Below the pieces are notes generated by a model. It was not told the origin of the DNA and did no database searches. It worked only from the letters and a program-made list of their open reading frames with translations. A stretch of DNA of 7,305 nt, taken from NCBI GenBank assembly GCA_027489195.1, contig JAIYAG010000489.1, positions 1 through 7,305 on the forward strand, given 5' to 3'. Source of the DNA: Burkholderiales bacterium (GTDB taxonomy: Bacteria; Pseudomonadota; Gammaproteobacteria; Burkholderiales; Burkholderiaceae_E). Positions 1 to 7,305 of the stretch are shown here, piece by piece (within the stretch, counting starts at the first letter, position 1; every line of letters begins with the position of its first letter). The position numbers and the translations under genes were made by a program.

Positions 1-309
1 CGGGAAGCGGTTGTCGAACACCGCCACCTCCCAGTCGCCCGGCGGCAGCTCGGTCGGATGCGCCGCGTCGCGGGTCGGCGCGAGCGGGTTCCACTCGGGC
101 GGCGGCAGGAAGGTGCGGTGCTGCCGGTAGGCCGCGTACGTCACCCACTCGCCGCGCAGCGGATGCCAGCGCAGGTGCGGGTTGGCGTCGAGCGCCTCGG
201 ACGACGGACTGGGCGCCGGCTCCGGCGGCGCCTCGAAGGGCGCACGCGCATAGAGCGTCAGCGCGCGGCCGTCGGTCTTGCGAAGCCGCACCGAGAAGGC
301 CGCAGGCAC
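1..309 (-). CDS. galT: Galactose-1-phosphate uridylyltransferase, N-terminal 103 residues (cut by window edge)
   Basis: This is the start of a GalT, the cytoplasmic Leloir-pathway enzyme that swaps UMP between UDP-glucose and galactose-1-phosphate. The frame is open from a GTG at 309-307 to the window edge. It contains the family's N-terminal signature: LTLYAR near residues 17-22, NPHLRWHPLRGEWVTYAA at 43-60, RTFLPPPEWNPLAPT at 65-79 and VAVFDNRFP at 95-103, ending just before the usual S-L. The catalytic HPH motif and metal ligands would lie beyond the window, so activity cannot be judged. The start codon overlaps the TAG stop of the upstream glycoside hydrolase by one base (TAGTG), which points to translational coupling and a shared message. 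The N-terminal extension and the WHPLRGEW wording match the proteobacterial type as I recall it. Identification is firm; only the exact start could differ. Confidence 0.9.
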   Translation of the reverse strand, partial: MPAAFSVRLRKTDGRALTLYARAPFEAPPEPAPSPSSEALDANPHLRWHPLRGEWVTYAAYRQHRTFLPPPEWNPLAPTRDAAHPTELPPGDWEVAVFDNRFP

Positions 310-2084
310 TACACCACCCCGGGGATGTAGGTGCGCGTGAGCGTGGTGGCCTCGGCGATCGTCGCCAGCGGCACCTTCGGGCTGCGGTCCGCGCACAGCA
401 GCCCGTTCGCCTCCTGGAAGGTGTCGGCGAACTGCGTGTAGCAGAAGCCCGAGAACAGCGTGGTGTGCGCCACCACGTCGAGCAGGCCGCGGTAGCGCGC
501 CGCGTAGCTCGCATCGTCGGTGACGGTCGAGTAGCCCCAGCTCTGGGTGACCCCGGCAGCCGGGCACTTCGCGTAGGCGATGCCGCCGAACTCGGTCAGC
601 ATGATCGGCTGGCCGCGGTGCGGATAGCCGTCGAGCGTCAGCACGCGCCCGCCCGGTCGGCGCCGGTCGAAGAGCTGCGTCGCATCGCCGCCGTAGCGCT
701 GCCGGATCGTCTCCGGATCGGCGTCGTAGTCGTGGATGCCGATGATGTCGGTCGCGCTCGCCTCCCAGCCGTCGTTGCCGACCACCGGCCGGTACGGGTC
801 GAGCGTCTTGGTGAGGTGGTACAGCGCCTCGACCGCATGCCGCTGCGCGCGCGCCGCGTTGAGCTCGGGCACGCCCCAGGACTCGTTGAACGGCACCCAC
901 ACCACCAGGCTCGGATGGCTGTAGTCGCGCTCGATCACCTCGGTCCACTCGCGCACCGTCCGCTTGATCGCGGTCTTGGTGAACCGGTAGGCCGAAGGCA
1001 TCTCGCCCCACACCAGGAGACCCAGCCGGTCGGCCCAGTAGAGGTAGCGCGGATGCTCGATCTTCTGGTGCTTGCGCACGCCGTTGAAGCCCATGGCCTT
1101 GGCGAGCTCGACATCGCGGCGCAGCGCGTCGTCGTCCGGCGGCGCGAGCAGCGTGTCGGGCCAGTAGCCCTGGTCGAGCACCATCCTCAGGAAGTACGGC
1201 CGGCCGTTGAGCATCAGCCGGTCGCGCAGGATGGTGAACGAGCGCAGTCCGACGTACGAGCGTGCCTCGTCGATGCACGCGTCGCCCCGGAAGAGCTTCA
1301 CCGTCGCGTCGAGCAGCGTCGGACGCTCCGGGCTCCAGAGCAGCTCGTTGCGGAAGTCGTCGATGCCCGGATCCGACAGCACGATGCGCCGGTCGGCCTC
1401 GCGGTCGATCACGCGGTAGCGGTCGGAGGCGAGCAGCCGCTCGCCGTGGTGCAGCTCGACTGCGATCGACAGCGACTCGGCCGGATCGCCGGCGATCCGC
1501 GCCTCGAAGTCGATCGAGAAGCCCTCGACCTGCGGTGTCCAGCGGATCTTGTCTAGGTAGGTCCGCGCGACGCGCTCGACCCACACCGTCTGCCAGATGC
1601 CGGTCGTGCGCGGGTACCACAGCGAGTGCGGCTCGAGCTGCCAGTCCTGCTTGCCGCGCGGCTTGCTGAGGTCGGAAGGGTCGTCCTCGGCAAGCACCGT
1701 GACCACCTGGTGGCCCGAAGGATGGAGCGCCTCGGTCACGTCGAAGCGGAACGGCGTGTGCCCGCCTTCGTGCGAGCCGATCCGCAGTCCGTTGACCCAG
1801 ACCTGGGCCGCATAGTCGACCGCGCCGAAATGCAGCAGCACGCGCCCGCCATCGGCGGTGAGCTCGAACTCGCGCTGGTACCAGCAGGCCGGATTGAAGC
1901 CGCGATCGCCGATGCCGCTGGCCTGCGACTCCGGCGGATACGGCACCTCGATGCAACTCGGCCAGTCGGTGATGTCGTCGGGATGGTGGAAGCAGCGCTC
2001 GCGGTCGAACCGGAAGCGCCAAGGGCCGTCGAGCGACAGCCAATGGGCGCGTTCGAGCTGGGGACGGGGATAGGCGAAGCGCAC
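309..2084 (-). CDS. Glycoside hydrolase family 2 protein, probable cytoplasmic beta-galactosidase-type enzyme
   Basis: This 591-residue retaining beta-glycosidase shows the GH2 layout: an N-terminal jelly-roll sugar-binding domain (about 10-170, opening with WLSLDGPWRFRFD), an Ig-like domain (about 175-285) and a TIM barrel (about 285-585). The acid/base is Glu401 in the motif VPFNESWG (Asn400-Glu401). The nucleophile is Glu498 in MLTEFGG. MLNGRPYFLR at 291-300 and GFNGVRKHQK at 332-341 are further family landmarks. There is no signal peptide, so it should act in the cytoplasm on an imported glycoside. After the barrel's C-terminal strands the protein reads QEANGLLCADRSPK (557-570). The Asn-x-Lys pair that binds the glucuronate carboxylate in beta-glucuronidases is absent, which argues against that activity. 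Coupling to galT favours beta-galactosidase. It starts with GTG at 2084-2082; no good Shine-Dalgarno sequence precedes it, but the family N-terminus begins here. Substrate is inferred, family is certain. Confidence 0.9.
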   Translation of the reverse strand: MRFAYPRPQLERAHWLSLDGPWRFRFDRERCFHHPDDITDWPSCIEVPYPPESQASGIGDRGFNPACWYQREFELTADGGRVLLHFGAVDYAAQVWVNGLRIGSHEGGHTPFRFDVTEALHPSGHQVVTVLAEDDPSDLSKPRGKQDWQLEPHSLWYPRTTGIWQTVWVERVARTYLDKIRWTPQVEGFSIDFEARIAGDPAESLSIAVELHHGERLLASDRYRVIDREADRRIVLSDPGIDDFRNELLWSPERPTLLDATVKLFRGDACIDEARSYVGLRSFTILRDRLMLNGRPYFLRMVLDQGYWPDTLLAPPDDDALRRDVELAKAMGFNGVRKHQKIEHPRYLYWADRLGLLVWGEMPSAYRFTKTAIKRTVREWTEVIERDYSHPSLVVWVPFNESWGVPELNAARAQRHAVEALYHLTKTLDPYRPVVGNDGWEASATDIIGIHDYDADPETIRQRYGGDATQLFDRRRPGGRVLTLDGYPHRGQPIMLTEFGGIAYAKCPAAGVTQSWGYSTVTDDASYAARYRGLLDVVAHTTLFSGFCYTQFADTFQEANGLLCADRSPKVPLATIAEATTLTRTYIPGVV

Positions 2085-2302
2085 CGGGAGGGCCAGGGGG
2101 TCGGATGGTCGAGCCGACCGACTCTAGGCGCCTGCGCTGCGCGCGCGATCGGCCGACCGAACGGCCTCGCGTAGGACGTCCGGCCGATCGGTCCCGCGGG
2201 CGCATGAAACGCGCCGAGGAGGCCCCCGCACCGTCGCGGTATCCTCGCGCCCTCCGGGACCCGCCACCGCCGGACCCGCCCCCGACCTCCTGGACCGCCT
2301 CG
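2085..2302. promoter_or_regulatory. Divergent intergenic region between the glycoside hydrolase gene and the ene-reductase gene
   Basis: These 218 bases separate two divergently read genes and should hold promoters for both. No consensus -35/-10 pair is visible on either strand. The best -10-like string on the plus strand is TATCCT at 2240-2245, with no matching -35, so it is weak. The region holds a 10-base inverted repeat and a 9-base direct repeat (listed separately). An open frame continues upstream of the ene-reductase start through 2105, but its conceptual product is Arg/Pro-rich and unlike any family N-terminus, so it is treated as non-coding. Confidence 0.5.
2146..2190. repeat. 10-base perfect inverted repeat, possible operator
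   Basis: CGATCGGCCG at 2146-2155 is the exact reverse complement of CGGCCGATCG at 2181-2190, with 25 bases between the arms. Each arm is built from two overlapping palindromes (CGATCG and CGGCCG), which are common by chance in such GC-rich DNA. A 9-base direct repeat, GCCGACCGA, overlaps the left arm (2113-2121 and 2152-2160). The position in a divergent promoter region makes a regulator-binding role possible but unproven. Confidence 0.3.
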
Positions 2303-3400
2303 ATGACCGCCGCTGCCCCCTCGCTCTTCTCGCCCCTGCGCATCGGCGCGATCGACTGCCCCAACCGCGTCCTGATGGCGCCGCTGACCCGCTGCCGCGC
2401 CGACGCCGACACCCTCGCGCCGCGGGCGCTGAACGCCGAGTACTACGCGCAGCGCGCGGGCGCCGGGCTCATCGTGTCCGAGGCCACCCAGGTCGAGCCG
2501 CGTGGGCTGGGCTACATGCGCACGCCGGGCTGCTACTCGAACGCGCAGCGCGACGGCTGGCGGCTCGTCGCCGACGCGGTGCACGCCGCGGGCGGGCGCA
2601 TCGTCGCGCAGATGTGGCACGTGGGCGCGGTCTCGCACCCCGATCTGCAGCCCGGCGGCCTGCTGCCGGTCTCCTCGTCCGAGTACACCGCGGTCGGCAC
2701 GATCCACGGGCCGCAGGGCAAGCGCGACCGGGTCGCCGCGCGCGCGCTCGCCACCGAGGAGGTCCGCGCGATGGTCGGCACCTACCGCAACGCGGCGCAG
2801 GTGCTGAAGGACGCGGGGCTCGACGGCGTCGAGCTGCACTCGGCCAACGGCTACCTGCTCGAGCAGTTCATCCGCGATTCGGTGAACCGCCGCGACGACG
2901 AGTACGGCGGCAGCGTGCAGAACCGCATCCGCCTCACGCTCGAGTGCATCGACGCGGCCATCGAGGTGTTCGGCGCCGACCGCGTCGGCATCCGGCTGTC
3001 GCCCGTCACCGACGCCAACAGCTGCCCGCAGGACTCGAACCCCCAGGCCACCTACATGGCGCTGGTCGAAGCGCTCGATGCGCGTCGCATCGCCTTCATC
3101 CACTTCATCGAGGGCAACACCGGCGTCGAGCGCCATGCGCGCGGCTTCGACTTCGGCGCGGCGCGCCGTGCGTTCCGCGGCACCTACATCGCGAACAACA
3201 AGTACTCGCGGCAGATGGGGATCGACGCGGTCGCCTCGGGCGCGGCCGACGCGGTCGCCTTCGGCGTGCCCTACATCTCCAACCCCGACCTCGCGCAGCG
3301 GCTCGCGCTCGACGCGCCGCTGGCGCCCGCGAACACGAAGACGTTCTACGGGCCCGAGGCCGTCGGGTACACCGACTACCCGACGCTCGAGACCGCCTGA
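2303..3400 (+). CDS. Old Yellow Enzyme family FMN-dependent ene-reductase (NemA/PETN-reductase-like)
   Basis: A 365-residue cytoplasmic flavoprotein of the OYE family. Members use NAD(P)H to reduce activated alkenes and, in some cases, nitro compounds or nitrate esters. It is a single TIM barrel starting SLFSPLRIG at 7-15. Substrate-anion residues His179 and Asn182 sit in HSANGYLLEQF, followed by the likely proton donor Tyr184. Gln103 and Trp105 are in QMWHVG, Thr29 in PLTRCR, DEYGGS at 199-204, Arg231 in IRLSP, and the C-terminus has FYGPEAVGYTDYPTL. Two spots depart from the usual sequence: the flavin-phosphate Arg of the FGR-P motif is Val322 (FGVPYISNPDL), and the phosphate loop reads IANNKYSR. 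The ATG at 2303 was chosen because it sits just before the family N-terminus; in-frame ATGs at 2105 and 2204 would add a Pro/Arg-rich tail. No clear Shine-Dalgarno sequence is present. The gene stands alone on this strand, so its substrate is not indicated. Confidence 0.92.
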   Translation: MTAAAPSLFSPLRIGAIDCPNRVLMAPLTRCRADADTLAPRALNAEYYAQRAGAGLIVSEATQVEPRGLGYMRTPGCYSNAQRDGWRLVADAVHAAGGRIVAQMWHVGAVSHPDLQPGGLLPVSSSEYTAVGTIHGPQGKRDRVAARALATEEVRAMVGTYRNAAQVLKDAGLDGVELHSANGYLLEQFIRDSVNRRDDEYGGSVQNRIRLTLECIDAAIEVFGADRVGIRLSPVTDANSCPQDSNPQATYMALVEALDARRIAFIHFIEGNTGVERHARGFDFGAARRAFRGTYIANNKYSRQMGIDAVASGAADAVAFGVPYISNPDLAQRLALDAPLAPANTKTFYGPEAVGYTDYPTLETA

Positions 3401-3406
3401 GCCGAG

Positions 3407-3436
3407 CGGCCGGGGCTAGCCCCCCAGCCCCGGTCG
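3407..3436. terminator. GC stem-loop between convergent genes, likely bidirectional terminator
   Basis: The arms at 3407-3417 and 3426-3436 can pair over 11 positions with one G-U pair and an 8-base loop; CCGGGGCT pairs exactly with AGCCCCGG. A competing inner palindrome, GGGGCTAGCCCC, lies at 3412-3423. The element starts 7 bases after the ene-reductase stop and lies 6 bases beyond the lipoprotein stop, so it could serve both genes. There is no T-tract on either strand, so it is not a classical intrinsic terminator. Confidence 0.5.
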
Positions 3437-3441
3437 GGCGA

Positions 3442-3843
3442 TCAGCGGGTCTTGCAGGAGAGCGGTGCGCTCAGCTCGCAGTAGGCCGCCGGCACCGGCA
3501 GCACGACGCACGGTCCGAGGGCGGCCCGCTGCTTGAGCTGCTCCGCCGACAGCGCCTGGTGATCGGTCGACAGCCGTCCCAGGGCGCCCTCGTCGGTGGC
3601 GCGGATCGAGTACGGCACGAAGGACGCCGGCCCGCCGCAGGCGAGCGCGCCCATCGGCAGCACGCGGCACTCGCCGTCGCTGCTGCAGGCCGCCGGACCG
3701 ATCCGCGTCCGCACCTCGGCCTCGATGACGTCGATGCGCGCCTGCAGCGTGACGGCCTCGACCTTGTCGGACGAGCCGCCGCAGCCGGCGAGCGCACCGA
3801 GCCCCAGCACCGCGACACACGCGGCGAGCGAGCGCAGGCGCAC
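3442..3843 (-). CDS. Small Cys-rich putative lipoprotein of unknown function
   Basis: From the GTG at 3843 this encodes 133 residues. The first 21 form a textbook lipoprotein signal peptide: MRLR, a hydrophobic stretch, then the lipobox LAGC with Cys21 as the lipidation site. Gly-Gly-Ser follows the cysteine, with no Asp at +2, so outer-membrane sorting is expected. The mature part has six further cysteines (53, 59, 69, 112, 122, 130), an even number that suits three disulfides in the periplasm. The pattern CSSDGECRVLPMGALACGGP followed by PYS resembles an uncharacterised proteobacterial family I recall only from its sequence style; I assign no function. An in-frame GTG at 3909-3907 overlaps the typA stop (GTGA), preceded by GAGG, and would give 155 residues with a 42-residue signal. 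I prefer 3843 for the signal length. Either way the gene is probably co-transcribed with typA and ends at a shared stem-loop. Confidence 0.75.
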   Translation of the reverse strand: MRLRSLAACVAVLGLGALAGCGGSSDKVEAVTLQARIDVIEAEVRTRIGPAACSSDGECRVLPMGALACGGPASFVPYSIRATDEGALGRLSTDHQALSAEQLKQRAALGPCVVLPVPAAYCELSAPLSCKTR

Positions 3844-3905
3844 GCCCGAGGCGGCGATGCGCGCTCCGCCGCGAGTCGCGCCGCGCGCGTTGTCCGCGGC
3901 GCCGA

Positions 3906-5765
<1,860 letters not shown>

Positions 5766-5783
5766 GGGAGGAGTCCTGATGCT

Positions 5784-6770
5784 CTATGTGTTCGTACGGT
5801 CGCGGGACACGGTGGCCAGCACGCGCTGGGGCGCGAGCAGGCCGGGCGGTGCAAAATCGGCGATGCCCAGCAGGCAGTCGCCACGGTAGACGCGCACCGG
5901 CCCCGCGGGCGCACGCGACAACGGGGCACGGTCGGCATGATCCAGCACGATTCGTTGCCCCATGATGAAACGGTCGGCCAGCGCGTCCCCCAGCCCGACG
6001 CGCGGCAGGCCGGCGACGAGGGTGTCCAGGGGCTGCAGCCAGTCCGTGCGGGCGGACGGCTCGGCCGCCTCCAGCGTATCGAGCGCCACCGCCTGCGCGA
6101 GGTCGAGCGTGCCGACCCGGGTGCGGCGCAGCGCCACGAGGTGGGCGCCGCAGCCGAGCCGCTCGCCGATGTCCTGCGCGAGCGTGCGGATGTAGGTGCC
6201 CTTCGAGACGCGCGCCCGGAAGGTCGCGAGCGGCCGCGCGGCGTCGCTGCGGTCGACGGCGAGCAGCGCGATCTCGTGGACCGTGACCGGGCGCGCATCG
6301 CGCTCCAGCGTCACGCCCTCGCGCGCGTAGGCGTAGAGCGGCCGGCCGTCGCGCTTGAGCGCCGAGTGCATCGGCGGCACCTGCGCGATCTCGCCGGCGA
6401 AGGCGCTGCAGGCCGCTGCGATCGACGCGTCGTCGCTGGTCACCTCGCGCTCGGCGGTGACCGCGCCCTCGGCGTCGCCGCTGTCGGTCGACACGCCCAG
6501 GCACATGGTCGCCTCGTAGGTCTTGTCGGCGTCGAGCAGGTCGTGCAGGAACTTGGTCGCTTCGCCGAAGGCGATCGGCAGCAGCCCCGTCGCCATCGGA
6601 TCGAGCGTGCCGCCGTGGCCGCCCTTGGCCGCCGAAAAGGCCCGGCGTGCGCGCTGCAGCGCGTCGTTCGAGCTCGGGCCGCGCGGCTTGTCGAGCAACA
6701 GCACGCCGTCCACGCGCTGCCACGCGCGACGCGCGCGCGGTGCCTCGGTGCGCAGGACGGTGTCGTTCAC
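5784..6770 (-). CDS. truB: tRNA pseudouridine(55) synthase TruB
   Basis: A 328-residue cytoplasmic enzyme that converts U55 in the T-loop of tRNAs to pseudouridine and also acts as a tRNA-folding chaperone. The N-terminal GVLLLDKPRGPSSND (22-36) and the catalytic motif GGHGGTLDPMATGLL place the nucleophilic aspartate at Asp57. Active-site Tyr85 is in KTYEA, and the RNA-binding/catalytic motif KGTYIRTLAQDIGE is at 190-203. A C-terminal PUA-like segment fills roughly 250-315. The first 18 residues are a basic extension before the conserved core. The start is GTG at 6770-6768 with GGAG six bases upstream, 13 bases after the rbfA stop. The rbfA-truB pairing is conserved widely in bacteria. All key residues are present, so it should be active. 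Confidence 0.97.
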   Translation of the reverse strand: MNDTVLRTEAPRARRAWQRVDGVLLLDKPRGPSSNDALQRARRAFSAAKGGHGGTLDPMATGLLPIAFGEATKFLHDLLDADKTYEATMCLGVSTDSGDAEGAVTAEREVTSDDASIAAACSAFAGEIAQVPPMHSALKRDGRPLYAYAREGVTLERDARPVTVHEIALLAVDRSDAARPLATFRARVSKGTYIRTLAQDIGERLGCGAHLVALRRTRVGTLDLAQAVALDTLEAAEPSARTDWLQPLDTLVAGLPRVGLGDALADRFIMGQRIVLDHADRAPLSRAPAGPVRVYRGDCLLGIADFAPPGLLAPQRVLATVSRDRTNT

Positions 6771-6783
6771 CCGGGACTCCGCG

Positions 6784-7230
6784 TCAATCGGCCGGACGCG
6801 TCGCGTCGCGCGCGCCGTCGTCGGTCGAGGCCGCTGTCACCGGATCGAGGCCGTCGTCGGCGGCCCGCACCGAGTTCGCCTCGTCGATCAGACGCGACAT
6901 GCCCACCCCGTGCTCGACCGAGCGGTCGTGCACGAAGCGCAGCTGCGGATTGGTGTGGATGCGCACGCGCCGGCCCATCTGCGAACGCATGAAGCCCGCG
7001 CTGCGGCGCAGGCCCTCGAGCGTGCGCTCGATGGTCTCGTCGTCGCTCGGCATCACCGTGAAGTGGATCGTCGCGTACGCGTAGTCGGCCGTGATCTCGA
7101 CCGAGGTCAGCGTCACCATGCCGATGCGCGGATCCTTGACCTCGCGGGCGATCAGCTGCGCGAGTTCCTGGTGGATCTGCTCGGCGACCCGGGTCCTGCG
7201 GTCGCCGCCGCTCTTCGAATGCTTGTTCAT
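6784..7230 (-). CDS. rbfA: 30S ribosome-binding factor RbfA
   Basis: A 148-residue ribosome assembly factor that binds immature 30S subunits, helps 16S rRNA 5'-end maturation and is needed for cold adaptation. It has the single type-II KH fold: an N-terminal helix RRTRVAEQIHQELAQLI (11-27), the KDPR loop at 32-35, strands through DYAYATIHFTVM (49-60), and the family's kinked helix with Ser-Ala-Gly (77-79) in place of the usual KH GxxG. IHTNPQLRFVHDRSVEHG (91-108) is the conserved C-terminal block. About 30 residues after the core (from 119) are low-complexity and rich in Asp, Ala and Thr, making it longer than the typical 120-135. The ATG at 7230-7228 has only a weak purine stretch upstream. 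It leads the visible operon, and infB would be expected just off the right edge. Confidence 0.96.
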   Translation of the reverse strand: MNKHSKSGGDRRTRVAEQIHQELAQLIAREVKDPRIGMVTLTSVEITADYAYATIHFTVMPSDDETIERTLEGLRRSAGFMRSQMGRRVRIHTNPQLRFVHDRSVEHGVGMSRLIDEANSVRAADDGLDPVTAASTDDGARDATRPAD

Positions 7231-7305
7231 GCCGTTGCCGTCCGTCGTGCGTGCCGGGTGAACTCGGGCGCCGCCGGCCGGAGGCGGCCCGCGATCGCGC
7301 GGGCC
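7231..7305 (-). promoter_or_regulatory. rbfA leader with strong GC hairpin
   Basis: The arms GGCCCGCG (7286-7293) and CGCGGGCC (7298-7305) form a perfect 8-base stem with a 4-base loop at the window edge. A second, overlapping weaker stem (GCCGCC with GGCGGC, 7-base loop) lies at about 7271-7289. No T-tract follows on the minus strand. One minus-strand frame stays open from the edge to a TGA overlapping the rbfA ATG (ATGA), but its 25 residues do not resemble the C-terminus of IF2 or any protein I know. The hairpin could end or attenuate an upstream gene, or process the message. Confidence 0.4.

Noticed and set aside
58..330. A 90-codon plus-strand open frame at the left edge
   Set aside because: It is antisense to galT, whose minus-strand frame has clear family motifs. 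The product is Arg-rich with no signature.
465..1556. A 363-codon plus-strand open frame opposite the glycoside hydrolase
   Set aside because: It is the antisense image of the GH2 gene, which has intact catalytic motifs. The plus-strand product has no recognisable domain.
2240..2245. TATCCT as a -10 promoter element for the ene-reductase gene
   Set aside because: No -35-like hexamer lies 16-18 bases upstream (the sequence there is a purine run) and there is no extended -10 TG, so I do not list it as a promoter.
2105..2302. An N-terminal extension of the ene-reductase from ATG 2105 or 2204
   Set aside because: The added residues are Arg/Pro-rich and unlike OYE N-termini, while ATG 2303 sits just before the conserved SLFSPLRIG start.
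1736..3136. A 466-codon minus-strand frame spanning the ene-reductase and the divergent region
   Set aside because: It crosses an identified plus-strand gene and an identified minus-strand gene in a different frame, and its composition is typical of antisense shadow frames.

Overview
The window is a GC-rich (by eye about 70%), densely coded bacterial chromosome segment. On the minus strand it carries rbfA, truB and typA/bipA in tight succession. This order of translation and ribosome-assembly genes normally lies downstream of nusA-infB. The truB-typA adjacency, the base composition, and the GalT and OYE sequence types suggest a betaproteobacterium, most likely Burkholderiales. That taxonomic call is inference; no marker here fixes the genus.

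Layout from right to left along the main transcription direction. Positions 7305-7231 hold a short leader with a strong GC hairpin and no recognisable gene; infB is expected just outside the window. rbfA (7230-6784), truB (6770-5784) and typA (5765-3906) follow with gaps of 13 and 18 bases, so they very probably form one operon. A small Cys-rich lipoprotein gene of unknown function lies directly behind typA. It ends at 3442, and its start either overlaps the typA stop (GTGA) or lies 66 bases further in. A GC stem-loop at 3407-3436 separates it from a convergent plus-strand gene, an Old Yellow Enzyme family ene-reductase (2303-3400).

A 218-base divergent region (2085-2302) carries short inverted and direct repeats. 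It separates the ene-reductase from a second minus-strand unit: a cytoplasmic family 2 glycoside hydrolase (2084-309) whose TAG stop overlaps by one base the GTG start of galT (309-1, cut by the window edge). Together these two suggest intracellular hydrolysis of a beta-galactoside followed by Leloir-pathway use of galactose. The hydrolase specificity is inferred from its neighbour and from the lack of a glucuronidase carboxylate-binding motif.

No RNA gene, insertion sequence, CRISPR array, phage element or defence-like cassette was found. The window reads as ordinary chromosome with a conserved translation operon and a small catabolic module. The points most worth a second look are the unnamed Cys-rich lipoprotein behind typA, the replaced flavin-phosphate arginine in the ene-reductase, and the coupled hydrolase-galT pair. 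I see no convincing sign of a previously undescribed multi-gene system.
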